Source: Rhodobacter sp. (GTDB lineage: Bacteria > Pseudomonadota > Alphaproteobacteria > Rhodobacterales > Rhodobacteraceae). Taken from it: a stretch of DNA of 64,000 nucleotides. The first letter of the stretch is position 1; each line of letters opens with the position of its first letter. Location of the stretch: contig JADCEL010000038.1 of NCBI GenBank assembly GCA_020250125.1, positions 42,912-106,911 of the forward strand, given 5' to 3'. A model generated the notes under the pieces. The model did no database searches, was not told where the DNA came from, and was given only the letters and a program-made list of their open reading frames with translations. The position numbers and the translations under genes are program-made. This document shows positions 18,199 through 26,855 of this stretch, piece by piece.

Positions 18199-19256
18199 GC
18201 CGCGACCCCCCCCGAGGCCAGCGTCCGCCCGTCGGGTGCAAAGTGGTGCTGGCGGGCAACCGGAAAGTCCAGCCCGACAACCGATCCGTGGTCCAGCGTG
18301 GTATTGCCGTCGGTCCGCACCACCAGGGTCTGCCCGTCCTGCAGGCGAACGTAAAGATATGCGTCCCCCCCCAGGGTTTCGCAGATCGACACCGTTGCCT
18401 GAAGCTGCCCTGCCCCGGCGGGACGCAGGACCAGATGTTCCGGCCTGATACCCAGTTGTGCCGTTCCTTGCGGTGCCGCCCCCAGGGCAACACCTTCGAC
18501 CAGGGCCTGCCCGGCCTGCATCCGCACGGTCAGAAAGTTCATCGCCGGTGCCCCGATGAACCCGGCCACGAACTGGGTCGCGGGGCGGTTGTACAGGTCC
18601 ATCGGCGCGCCCGCCTGTTCGATCCGGCCCGCGTTCAGCACGACAATCTTGTCGGCCATGGTCATCGCCTCGACCTGATCATGCGTCACATAGACCATGG
18701 TCGCCTTCAGATCCCGGTGCAGCGCCTCAAGTTCCACCCGCATCTGCACGCGCAGCTTGGCGTCAAGGTTCGACAGCGGTTCGTCAAAAAGGAACACCTT
18801 CGGCTCTTTCACGATGGCCCGCCCGATGGCCACGCGCTGGCGCTGCCCGCCTGACAGATGGGCGGGCTTGCGGTCAAGATAGGGTTCCAGCTGCAGGATG
18901 CGGGCCGCCTCTGCTATCCGGCGCTTGCGGTCAGCTTCGGGAAAGCCGTTGACCTTCATCCCGAAATCCATGTTCTGGCGCACCGTCATGTGCGGGTAAA
19001 GCGCATAGGACTGGAACACCATGGCCACGTCCCGCTCTGACGGGGCCGCGCGTGTGACGTCCCGGTCGCCAATGTGAATTGATCCCTGCGAGATATCCTC
19101 CAGCCCCGCGATCGACCGCAACAGCGTGGACTTGCCGCAGCCCGACGGCCCGACAAAGACGGCAAATTCCCCATCGGCAATGGTCAGCGACACCGAATGC
19201 AGCGCTTGCGCCGCCCCGTAAAACTTGTTCACGCCTGTCAGCCTGACCTCGGCCAT
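18195..19256 (-). CDS. Carbohydrate ABC transporter ATP-binding protein (UgpC/MsmK type)
   Basis: 353-residue ATPase of the carbohydrate family 1 importer. It has Walker A GPSGCGKST, signature LSGGQRQRVAIGRA, Walker B VFLFDEPLSNLD and the switch histidine in VYVTHDQ, followed by a C-terminal OB-fold (TOBE) regulatory domain from about residue 240. It is transcribed away from its probable partners, the binding protein and two permeases at 19405-22547, across a shared promoter region. Its 3' end overlaps the dehydrogenase gene as ATGA. Confidence 0.92.
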   Translation of the reverse strand: MAEVRLTGVNKFYGAAQALHSVSLTIADGEFAVFVGPSGCGKSTLLRSIAGLEDISQGSIHIGDRDVTRAAPSERDVAMVFQSYALYPHMTVRQNMDFGMKVNGFPEADRKRRIAEAARILQLEPYLDRKPAHLSGGQRQRVAIGRAIVKEPKVFLFDEPLSNLDAKLRVQMRVELEALHRDLKATMVYVTHDQVEAMTMADKIVVLNAGRIEQAGAPMDLYNRPATQFVAGFIGAPAMNFLTVRMQAGQALVEGVALGAAPQGTAQLGIRPEHLVLRPAGAGQLQATVSICETLGGDAYLYVRLQDGQTLVVRTDGNTTLDHGSVVGLDFPVARQHHFAPDGRTLASGGVAA

Positions 19257-19404
19257 AGCGACCCTCTCTGTTGCGCCGCGCCTTGGCTCGGGTCGCGGCG
19301 GCTTCGAACTTTGTGGTTGACTCGATCCGGTCTTTATACATTTCTATGCACAGCGTTACAAATAGTTGTCAACTCGCAACGCTGATCTCTAAGGGAGGAA
19401 AGAA
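19257..19404. promoter_or_regulatory. Divergent promoter region of polyol/sugar locus
   Basis: 148-nt region between the leftward ATPase gene and the rightward binding-protein gene. It contains a perfect short palindrome AGTTGTCAACT at 19364-19374 flanked by GCGTT (19353-19357) and AACGC (19378-19382), giving a nested dyad that could be the operator of the SorC-type regulator encoded at 22555. A TTGACT at 19317-19322 could be a -35 element; no convincing -10 partner is seen. The binding-protein gene has a strong AAGGGAGGA ribosome site. Confidence 0.5.
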
Positions 19405-20745
19405 ATGAAGCTCAAGTCGCATGTCAGCGCCATTGCGCTGACCGCCTCTGCCACGGCAGGGCTCGCCGGGGCGGCACAGGCCTGGACGCTGGAAGAAGCC
19501 GCCAAGCCCTATGCCGGAACCGAACTGGAAGTGCTGTTCCTGGACCGTCCGGGCTACAATGCCGCCATCAAGATGCTGCCGGAGTTCGAGGCGGCGACCG
19601 GGATCAAGGTCAACTACACCACCGTGCCTTACGAGAACGCGCTTGGCGAACAGGTGCGCGATTTTGTGGCCGGGGGTGACCTTGACATCGCGCTGATCGA
19701 TCTGGTGTGGATGGGCAACTTTGCCGAGAACGGCTGGATCGTGCCGTCCGAAACCTTCATCAACAACCCCGCTCTGGCCGACCCCGCGCTTGACATGGCC
19801 GATTTCTTCCCGCTGGTGCTGGACGCCTTCGGGTCGTGGAACGGCGTGAACTACGGCCTGCCGTTCGACAACTATTCGGGCCTTCTGTTCTACAACAAGT
19901 GCCTGCTGGAGGAGGCCGGCTTCGACAAGCCGCCGGCAACCTGGCAGGAGGTGATGGATGTTTACGGCCCCGCCCTGACCAAGGACGGCAAGTTCGCCTA
20001 TGCCTTGCAGTCCAAGCGCAACGAGACCCAGTCGGCCGACAGCTTTGCGCGGTTCCTGTGGCCCTTCGGCGGCAGCTTCCTGGACGCAGAGTTCAAGTCG
20101 AACCTGAACTCGCCGGAATCCCAGGCGGGGCTTCAGTTCCGTCAGGACCTGATGAAGTTCATGCCCGAAGGCATCGTCGCCTATGACCATGCCGAAACCG
20201 TGAACGCCTTTGCCCAGGGCGATGTGGCGATGATCACCGAATGGTCGGCCTTCTATTCGACCGTGGTCAGCCCCGAGACGTCGAAAATCGCGGACTGCGT
20301 TGCAATCGCGCCGGAACCCACCGGGCCGGCAGGGCGCAAGCCCGCGCTTGGCGGCTTCTCGCTGGCGGTCGCAAACCAGGCGGACGAGGCCGAGAAGGCG
20401 GCGGCATGGCTGTTCATCCAGTGGGTGACGTCAAAGGCCAAGGCGGGCCAGTATCTGGAGATGGGCGGCGTTCCGGCCCGGCAGTCGGCCTATGCCGACC
20501 CGGCGCTGGCCGGGACCTACAAGTACATCCCGGCGCTGGTGGAAAGCTGGCAGGAAGGCGTGCCGGAGTTCCGTCCGCGCTTTGCCGAATGGCCGGCGAT
20601 CACCGAGATCGTGCAGGAATGGGGCACCAAGATCATGCTGGGCGAGGTCAGCATCGAGGAAGGTTCCAGGATGATCGGCGAAAAGATGGAGGCCGTTCTG
20701 GCCGAAGCCGGCTATTACGACGGCAAGAAGCCGCTGGCACAGTAA
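19405..20745 (+). CDS. Sugar/polyol ABC transporter substrate-binding protein
   Basis: 446-residue extracellular solute-binding protein family 1. A signal peptide of about 27 residues ends A-A-Q-A; the mature protein carries [14 protein letters not shown] and [19 protein letters not shown], typical of sorbitol/mannitol or related polyol binders. It is the first rightward gene of the locus, facing the ATPase gene. A 14-bp hairpin after its stop separates it from the permeases, in line with the higher amounts of binding protein usually needed. Confidence 0.9.
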   Translation: MKLKSHVSAIALTASATAGLAGAAQAWTLEEAAKPYAGTELEVLFLDRPGYNAAIKMLPEFEAATGIKVNYTTVPYENALGEQVRDFVAGGDLDIALIDLVWMGNFAENGWIVPSETFINNPALADPALDMADFFPLVLDAFGSWNGVNYGLPFDNYSGLLFYNKCLLEEAGFDKPPATWQEVMDVYGPALTKDGKFAYALQSKRNETQSADSFARFLWPFGGSFLDAEFKSNLNSPESQAGLQFRQDLMKFMPEGIVAYDHAETVNAFAQGDVAMITEWSAFYSTVVSPETSKIADCVAIAPEPTGPAGRKPALGGFSLAVANQADEAEKAAAWLFIQWVTSKAKAGQYLEMGGVPARQSAYADPALAGTYKYIPALVESWQEGVPEFRPRFAEWPAITEIVQEWGTKIMLGEVSIEEGSRMIGEKMEAVLAEAGYYDGKKPLAQ

Positions 20746-20781
20746 ACACTGCGTCCGACAGGCGTGCCGCAAGGCATGTCA

Positions 20782-20809
20782 AGGCCCCCGTCACCCGTGG
20801 CGGGGGCCT
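20782..20809 (+). terminator. Intercistronic hairpin between binding protein and permeases
   Basis: AGGCCCCCG at 20782-20790 and CGGGGGCCT at 20801-20809 are exact complements. With a G-T pair the stem continues for four more pairs, leaving a CC loop. There is no U tract, so partial termination or protection of the upstream mRNA against 3' decay is more likely than full termination. Confidence 0.65.
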
Positions 20810-20839
20810 GATCATCCTGAAGACCGAATCGGGGTTTCG

Positions 20840-21718
20840 ATGTCGTTCCGCGTGCCCAGGCGCACAATCGCCGCCTTTCTTGGCCCTGCCGTGGCCGCTT
20901 TGGCCATCGTCGGCATCGCGCCCCTGCTTTATGCGGTCTGGAAAAGCCTGCATTACTTCAACCTGACCAAGATCGCGCAGCAGCGCTTTGTCGGGCTTGA
21001 CAATTACGGGGCTGTCCTGACCGACCCGGTCTTCTGGCAGGCGATGGGCCGCACGGCGCTGCTGTTTGCCATTGCCGTGCCGATCCAGATCGCGCTGGGC
21101 CTGATGATTGCGCTGGTTCTGCACCGCCCCGGCCTTTCCTTGTGGAAAACCCTGACGCGGCTGTCCCTTGTGCTGCCGATGGCAACAACCTATGCGGTTG
21201 TGGGGCTTCTGGCGCAGGTCATGCTGAACCAGAAATACGGTGTCATCAATCAGATGCTGGGATGGATCGGCATTGACGCGATCAATTTTATCGGTGACCC
21301 GACAAATGCATTCATCGCCGTGGTCCTGTGGGACATCTGGCAATGGACGCCCTTCGTCGCGCTGGTGCTTCTGGCCGGTCTTTCCACCGTCCCGCCCGAG
21401 ATTGAAGAGGCGGCGAAGCTTGAGACAAAGTCCAGCCGGACGATCCTGCGCCATGTCCAGCTTCCGTTCCTGATCCCCAGCCTTGTGGCCGTCCTGATCC
21501 TGCGCACGGCCGACACGCTGAAGCTTTTCGACATGCCTTTCACCATGACGCGCGGAGGCCCCGGTTCGGCCACCGAATTCATCGCGGTGCTGATCGAACG
21601 CGTCGGAAACCGCCAGTTCGACATCGGCATGGCCGCCGCGCAATCGATCATCATGCTGGCCATCACGATCATTCTGGCGCGTCTCTACATCCGCCTTTTC
21701 TACCGCGAGGTCCGCTGA
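20840..21718 (+). CDS. Carbohydrate ABC transporter permease (MalF-type)
   Basis: 292-residue inner-membrane permease with six predicted helices. The cytoplasmic EAA loop is EEAAKLETKSSRTILRHVQLP, which contacts the ATPase. It starts 94 nt after the binding-protein gene, behind the hairpin, and ends 1 nt before the next permease. It forms a heterodimer with the product of 21720-22547. Confidence 0.9.
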   Translation: MSFRVPRRTIAAFLGPAVAALAIVGIAPLLYAVWKSLHYFNLTKIAQQRFVGLDNYGAVLTDPVFWQAMGRTALLFAIAVPIQIALGLMIALVLHRPGLSLWKTLTRLSLVLPMATTYAVVGLLAQVMLNQKYGVINQMLGWIGIDAINFIGDPTNAFIAVVLWDIWQWTPFVALVLLAGLSTVPPEIEEAAKLETKSSRTILRHVQLPFLIPSLVAVLILRTADTLKLFDMPFTMTRGGPGSATEFIAVLIERVGNRQFDIGMAAAQSIIMLAITIILARLYIRLFYREVR

Positions 21719-21719
21719 C

Positions 21720-22547
21720 ATGGCCGCCCCGATCCAGCGCCGCAGCCTGTGGGGAGAGGCACTTCTTCTGCTTCTCATCTGCCTGTTCTGCGTCTTTCCC
21801 TTTTACTGGATGGTCACGACCAGCCTGAAGACCCAGGTGGTGGCCCTGGAATCCCCGCCGGTCTGGTGGTTTACGCCGACACTCGCGAATTACCGCGAGG
21901 TGTTGTTCATCGACAAGGTCGGCCCCGCGCTGATCAACTCCATCATCGTGGCCGTCTGCACAACCGCCCTGGCCGTGGGCCTGGGCACACCGGCGGCCTA
22001 CGCGCTTGCCCGGTTCGAGTTCCGCGGCAAGACCGACCTGTGGTTCTGGTTCATCACCAACCGCTTTGTCAGCCCGGTGGTTCTGGCGTTTCCGGTGTTT
22101 CTGATCAGCCGCGAGCTTGGCCTGCGCGACACGCACCTTGCGCTGATTCTGATGTACCTGACCTTCACGCTGCCCATCGTGATCTGGATCTGCACCGACC
22201 AGTTCCGGTCGGTCCCGCACGAGCTGGACGAGGCCGCCTTGCTGGAAGGTGCCAGCCAATGGCGCATCTTCCGGTCGATCTGCCTGCCGCTGGCCATGCC
22301 GGGGGTCGCTGTCAGTTCGATCCTGTCCTTCATCTTTTCGTGGAACGAGCTTCTCTTCGCCTACATTCTTGCCCCGAAAGCGGCCAAGACCGCCCCGGCG
22401 ATGGCCGTGACCTTCATGGAAGGCTATGATGTGCCTTACGGAAAGATCATGGCAACCTCGACGCTGATCGTTGTTCCCGTCCTGATCTTTGCGCTGCTTG
22501 CATCCAGGCACCTGGTCCGCGGTCTGACGATGGGGGCCGTGAAATAG
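21720..22547 (+). CDS. Carbohydrate ABC transporter permease (MalG-type)
   Basis: 275-residue inner-membrane permease with six hydrophobic segments and the EAA loop DEAALLEGASQWRIFRSICLP. The terminal part (ILAPKAAKTAPAMAVTF) is the usual MalG-family C-terminal helix region. It begins 1 nt after the first permease stop. Partner of the permease at 20840-21718. Confidence 0.9.
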   Translation: MAAPIQRRSLWGEALLLLLICLFCVFPFYWMVTTSLKTQVVALESPPVWWFTPTLANYREVLFIDKVGPALINSIIVAVCTTALAVGLGTPAAYALARFEFRGKTDLWFWFITNRFVSPVVLAFPVFLISRELGLRDTHLALILMYLTFTLPIVIWICTDQFRSVPHELDEAALLEGASQWRIFRSICLPLAMPGVAVSSILSFIFSWNELLFAYILAPKAAKTAPAMAVTFMEGYDVPYGKIMATSTLIVVPVLIFALLASRHLVRGLTMGAVK

Positions 22548-22554
22548 GGCTGGT

Positions 22555-23523
22555 ATGGCACGCGCACCGAAGCTTCCACAGATCGACACCGAAGAGCGGT
22601 TGTTGGCGCAGGTCGCCTGGGCCTACCATGTCGAAGGTCTGACCCAGGAAAAGGTTGCCGACAAGCTGGGTGTCACGCGCCTGCGCGTCAACAAGGCCCT
22701 GTCCGAGGCGCGCGCGCGCGGGTTGGTGCGGGTCACGTTCAACACCGCCTTTGCGGCCTGCGCCGAACTTGAAGCCGCGCTTCGGGCACGGTTCTGCCTG
22801 CGGCAGGCCTATGTCGCGCCGGCCCCGATGGACAGCCGCGATGTGCAGATGATCGTCGGTGCCGCCCTGGGCAATGTTCTGTCCGAAGTTCTGGCAGAGC
22901 CTGCGGTGCGCCTGTTCGGCATGTCGTGGGGGGGGACCCTGAACATTGCGACGCGCTTTGTGGCACCGACAGCGCGCCCCGACCTGGAAGTCATCTCTGT
23001 CATGGGCGGGCTGACCCGGGGGTCCGACCTGAATTCGTTCGAGATCACCATGCGACTGGCCGACCTGTTCGGCGCGCAGCACAGCTACTTTACCGCACCT
23101 CTTTACGCGGGCAGCCGCGAAAGCCGTGACACGATCATGCAACTGGATGTCTTTGGCGAAGTGCTGGAAAAGCTGCGCGGGGTTGATGCGATGGCCATGG
23201 CGGCGGGCGATATTTCAAAGGCGTCGCTTCTGATGCGTGATGGCCTGCCGGGCGATGTCACCATGCAGGACCTGCTGGCACTGGGCGCTGTCGGCGATGC
23301 GCTTGGCGTGGTGGTCGATGCCGAAGGCCGCCCGATCAACCATCCGATCAACGAGCGGGTCATCGGGATCGGACTGGATGACCTGACTGCCATTCCGAAC
23401 GTCATTCTTGCGGCAGGCGGACCCCGGAAAGTCGCCATAGTGCGGGCGATTCTGAAGCGCGGCGTGGTCAATACCCTGGTGACCGACGAGATGACCGCAC
23501 GGTCCCTGCTGGAACGGAGCTGA
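22555..23523 (+). CDS. SorC/DeoR-type sugar-binding transcriptional regulator
   Basis: 322-residue SorC-family regulator. The N-terminal helix-turn-helix is at about residues 25-55 (VADKLGVTRLRVNKALSEAR) and the C-terminal two thirds form the sugar-phosphate-binding domain (FGMSWGGTLN, VVDAEGRPINHP). Such regulators sense a phosphorylated intermediate, here probably the product of the FGGY kinase whose ATG overlaps this stop by 1 nt. The likely target is the divergent promoter region at 19257-19404. Confidence 0.9.
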   Translation: MARAPKLPQIDTEERLLAQVAWAYHVEGLTQEKVADKLGVTRLRVNKALSEARARGLVRVTFNTAFAACAELEAALRARFCLRQAYVAPAPMDSRDVQMIVGAALGNVLSEVLAEPAVRLFGMSWGGTLNIATRFVAPTARPDLEVISVMGGLTRGSDLNSFEITMRLADLFGAQHSYFTAPLYAGSRESRDTIMQLDVFGEVLEKLRGVDAMAMAAGDISKASLLMRDGLPGDVTMQDLLALGAVGDALGVVVDAEGRPINHPINERVIGIGLDDLTAIPNVILAAGGPRKVAIVRAILKRGVVNTLVTDEMTARSLLERS

Positions 23524-24995
23524 TGGCATTGCATATCGGAATCGATCTTGGAACCTCGGGCATCAAGGCGGTGCTGATCGGAGATCTGTCCCGCATCATT
23601 GCCGTGGCCACCGAACCGATTGCCGTCAGCCGCCCGAGAATCGGCTACAGCGAACAGGATGCTGACCTGTGGGTCGCTTGCGTTCTGGCCTGTCTTGACC
23701 GTCTGGCTGCCGAAGCGCCCAAAGAGATGGCCGCCGTCTGCGGCATCGGTCTGTCGGGGCAGATGCTGGCCGCGCTGATCCTGGATGCCGATCTGCGCCC
23801 GCTGCGGCCTGCAATCCTGTGGAACGACCAGCGCGCCGTGGCAGAATGCGCGGAACTGCTGGCCGCTGTGCCCGACATCGGCCTGCGCACCAACGGCACG
23901 CCTGACCCGGGCATTACCGCGCCCAAGCTGATCTGGCTGCGCAGACACGAGCCTGCGCTGATGGACCGGGCACGGATGCTGATGCTGACCAAGGATTATG
24001 TGCGACTGGCCCTGACCGGCGACGTTGCAACGGAACCGTCGGATGCGGGTGGAACCCAGCTTCTGGATGTGGCCGGCGGGCAATGGGACCCGCAGCTTTG
24101 CGCGGCCGCCGGATGGGACCCCCGCCATCTTCCCCCGGTCGTGGACAGCTGGGCCGAAGCCGGCCGGCTGCGCCCGGACCTTCTTGCGCGCTGGGGCATG
24201 GCCGGGCCGGTTTCGGTTGCAGCCGGTGCGGGCGACAACATGGGGTCCACCCTTGGCGCGGGTGCCACGCGACCGGGGGATACGGTCCTGACCATCGGCA
24301 CCTCGGGCGTGGCCTGCATCGTGGATGCCGCCTTTCATCCCGGCCCCCGGCGGGCGATCCTGACCTCTGCCCATGTTGTCCCGCGGGTGTTCCTGTCCAT
24401 GGGCGTGGTGATGAGTGCGACCGCCTCGCTTGACTGGGTGTCACGGATGACCGGCAGCAGCGTGGCCGACCTTGATGCGCAGGCCACGGCCTGGATCGAT
24501 GCCGAAGGCCCACAGGCCGCGCCCGTCTTCCTGCCTTGCCTGACCGGAATCCGCACGCCGCTGAACCGCCCGGACATGCAAGGTTGCATGACCGGGCTGC
24601 ACCCCGGCGTGACCCCCGCCATGCTGGCCTATGCCACGATGGAAGGCGTTGCCTTTCAGTTCGCTGATTGCGTTGCGGCCCAGCACGAGGCCGGCACCCG
24701 GAGCGACCGCATTACCGTCGTTGGCGGGGGCACCCGCAGCCAGATCTGGCTGCGCCTTCTTGCCACCGTGCTGGACAGGCCGGTCAGCCTGATCGGCGGT
24801 GCCGACACCGCCGGCCCCCGTGGCGCGGCGCGGCTTGCCGCTGTTGCCGCCGGTGCTCCGATGTCCGCCCTTCATGAACCGGTTGCAGTGACCCGCGTCA
24901 TCCTGCCCGATCCGGGTCTTGCGGCCGCAATCGCCCCGCGCAGGGCGGCGATGACCGCCCTGACCACGGGGCAGGGCAGCGTGGTGCCTCCGTGA
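23523..24995 (+). CDS. FGGY-family carbohydrate kinase (xylulokinase-like)
   Basis: 490-residue sugar kinase. The N-terminal phosphate motif GIDLGTSGIKAVLIGD, the GLSGQM segment, ILWNDQR with the substrate Asp, KDYVRLALTGD and the ATP-binding GGGTRSQIWLRLLA are visible. Length and motifs match xylulokinases, but pentitol-5-phosphate- or ribulose-forming relatives are not excluded. It is the last gene of the rightward polyol operon and probably phosphorylates the ketose made by the dehydrogenases at 15532-18198. Confidence 0.88.
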   Translation: MALHIGIDLGTSGIKAVLIGDLSRIIAVATEPIAVSRPRIGYSEQDADLWVACVLACLDRLAAEAPKEMAAVCGIGLSGQMLAALILDADLRPLRPAILWNDQRAVAECAELLAAVPDIGLRTNGTPDPGITAPKLIWLRRHEPALMDRARMLMLTKDYVRLALTGDVATEPSDAGGTQLLDVAGGQWDPQLCAAAGWDPRHLPPVVDSWAEAGRLRPDLLARWGMAGPVSVAAGAGDNMGSTLGAGATRPGDTVLTIGTSGVACIVDAAFHPGPRRAILTSAHVVPRVFLSMGVVMSATASLDWVSRMTGSSVADLDAQATAWIDAEGPQAAPVFLPCLTGIRTPLNRPDMQGCMTGLHPGVTPAMLAYATMEGVAFQFADCVAAQHEAGTRSDRITVVGGGTRSQIWLRLLATVLDRPVSLIGGADTAGPRGAARLAAVAAGAPMSALHEPVAVTRVILPDPGLAAAIAPRRAAMTALTTGQGSVVPP

Positions 24996-25743
24996 ACCGC
25001 CCGGGGGAATCCCCTTCGGTTCAGTGCGCGATTGACGCTGAAGGCGGGGATATGCGGGCCGGCCCCTGTGACAAAACCGCTTCCGCCGGATATCCGCGTG
25101 CGCGATGGCGCGGCTTGATGCGGCCCAGACGGCCCCCGAGGTGGCCAAGGCCCCGTGCCTGGCACCATCCGGCGTGGGGAGGTTGCCGCAGTGGCGGCAC
25201 CAGAAGGCAAGGGGTCGCATCACCGGCGAAACATTCACCAGCAAGCGCGGCGATACCCTGGTTCTGCCGGACTGCCTGCCAGACCCCGCAAGCGCTGATC
25301 CGGCAGGGGCAAGGGGGCCGTTCAGGTTCCGCCCGCGCAACGGCGCGATGCCGTTCAGCCGCGCCGCCACCGCCCCGGTCCTGACCGGAACGCCGGAGGT
25401 TGCCTGTGCCTGGCAGGCCGGCGACCCGGATGCGGCAGGGCCGTTCGAGGGTGAGTCCGAAGGCAGGTGCCCGGCGGCCGGATCAAGACCTTCCCCGACA
25501 CGGGTTTCAGTCCGATCCGGATCACCGAAGACATCCGCCAACCTTGCGGCACCGCCTTGGCGACTGCCTGGGTTTGTGCGGACCATCCTGGCAACGGCTT
25601 TGGGGCTTTGCTTCGGGACCCGATGGCGCATACCATCCAGAACCGGCCGGTTCGGGCCGCAGCGCCGACTTTTCCATGCCTGCTGATACGGGACATCCTT
25701 TGCGCAAATCCATTTAATGACAATGGCCTGGGCAGGATTTGGC
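24996..25743. other. Intergenic region without a recognisable gene
   Basis: About 750 nt between the kinase gene and the tRNA gene. It has open frames on both strands (for example about 190 codons from 25105 on the plus strand), but none shows a known motif or a credible ribosome site, and they overlap. This is the boundary between the sugar locus and the photosynthesis cluster and may hold gene remnants. Confidence 0.4.
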
Positions 25744-25817
25744 TGGAGCGGGTGAAGGGAATCGAACCCTCGTATTCAGCTTGGGAAGCTGCTGCTCTGC
25801 CATTGAGCTACACCCGC
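25744..25817 (-). tRNA. tRNA-Gly (anticodon CCC)
   Basis: Reads GCGGGTG at the 5' end, pairing with CACCCGC near the 3' end, and carries an encoded CCA (25744-25746). The D-arm is AGCTC...GAGC, the anticodon loop is TTCCCAA with anticodon CCC at 25783-25785, and the T-arm has GGTTCGATTCC. Overall it matches bacterial tRNA-Gly(CCC). The top pair of the anticodon stem appears mismatched. It marks the left boundary of the photosynthesis cluster, and tRNA genes are common integration points. Confidence 0.95.
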
Positions 25818-25943
25818 GAAGGCATTAGTCGCCGCCGCACCTGAAGCATATGTAACCCCGGCGGTGCGGCGAGGCAAGCCCCGCGCGGCCGCGTTCCGGC
25901 ACGGGCGCCGGGGCAGCACAGAGAGTACCGCGCCGCGCATCGC

Positions 25944-26855
25944 TCAGCCGCCGAAGGTCCAGCCGCGCCGCCGGGGCACGCGCACGGCCAGCATCGGCTT
26001 CATCAGCGACAGACGGAACCGGTCGAGGTCCAGCGCCTCGTGCATGCCGGTGCTGTCCATCCCCATCAGGCGGGTCCGTACCAGGCTGCGGTTGTAGAAC
26101 GGCGCCTCAAACAGGCGCATGACCTGCTGCGGGGTCGTGCCGGGGTCGGCCCGCGTCTGGCGCGCCAGCAGGAACGGGGTGCGCGGCAGGCGGGTCAGGG
26201 GCGGTGCCTGCACCACGCGGCTGCGGCCATCGGCGCCGATGTGCAGCGCCAGCGACAGGTCGGTGCCGTCGCGGCGGCGCGCGTCATACAGGCAGACCGC
26301 GCCATCCGTCACCGGAAAGCGCCCCCAGGTCCAGGTGCTGAAATCCCTCTCCAGCGCGCGGGTGCCGAAGTTGGCATCGAAATAGCCGTGGCCCGACCAG
26401 GTTACCCCCCGGTTCAGGTCAACCTCGATGCGTGCGGTGGGCGCGAAGGGCCGCCACAGGTGGCGGTTGTCCGGTGTCAGCGCCACTTCCACATCCGTGA
26501 CCGCCGTGGGGCGCAGCGTGACGCGGCCCCTGACCCGGCCCACCAGGGGCAGCGCCCCCATCTCGTCAATATCGATGACCAGTTCGGTTCCCGTCCACCG
26601 GACGGCAGAGGGGCCGATGGTCAGGCTGTGGGCATCGCGGCGCAGGGCCGCGCGGCCCCGGTCGGTCATGGTGAACCGCCCGCCCGGCCCATAGGTGGCC
26701 ACGTTCAGGCAGACGTGGTTTTCCGGATCGCGCCGCCCCGACCAGGCGTACCAGGGCGAAAACACCGATCCTATGAAGGCGATGACCGAGATGGCGTGGC
26801 GTCCGTCGTCGCAGACGCCGTCGACATACCACCAGGCATAGCCGTCCGGGCCCAC
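25944..26855 (-). CDS. crtC: Carotenoid 1,2-hydratase (hydroxyneurosporene synthase)
   Basis: CrtC adds water to the 1,2 double bond of neurosporene/lycopene end groups, a step to spheroidene. The conserved DGYAWWYVDG, GSVFSPWYAWSGRRDPENH and YFDANFGTRALERDFSTWTWGR segments identify it. No ATG lies at the expected position; GTG 26855 keeps the whole conserved N-terminus and gives 303 residues, but a shorter start (about 280 residues, as I recall for R. capsulatus) is possible. The first 85 nt overlap the 3' end of crtD in another frame. It is cotranscribed with crtD and under the PpsR boxes at 28378-28419. Confidence 0.85.
   Translation of the reverse strand: MGPDGYAWWYVDGVCDDGRHAISVIAFIGSVFSPWYAWSGRRDPENHVCLNVATYGPGGRFTMTDRGRAALRRDAHSLTIGPSAVRWTGTELVIDIDEMGALPLVGRVRGRVTLRPTAVTDVEVALTPDNRHLWRPFAPTARIEVDLNRGVTWSGHGYFDANFGTRALERDFSTWTWGRFPVTDGAVCLYDARRRDGTDLSLALHIGADGRSRVVQAPPLTRLPRTPFLLARQTRADPGTTPQQVMRLFEAPFYNRSLVRTRLMGMDSTGMHEALDLDRFRLSLMKPMLAVRVPRRRGWTFGG

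Noticed and set aside
19081..19100. GAGATATCCTCC and similar GATAT words as extra copies of the bchB repeat
   Set aside because: They lack the GGGGGC-GCCCCC stem and the TGAACAG block and lie in ordinary coding sequence.
25467..25844. Plus-strand frame ending in a GIEPSYSAWEAAALPLSYTR-like tail
   Set aside because: The tail is the antisense translation of the tRNA-Gly gene, a well-known false protein.
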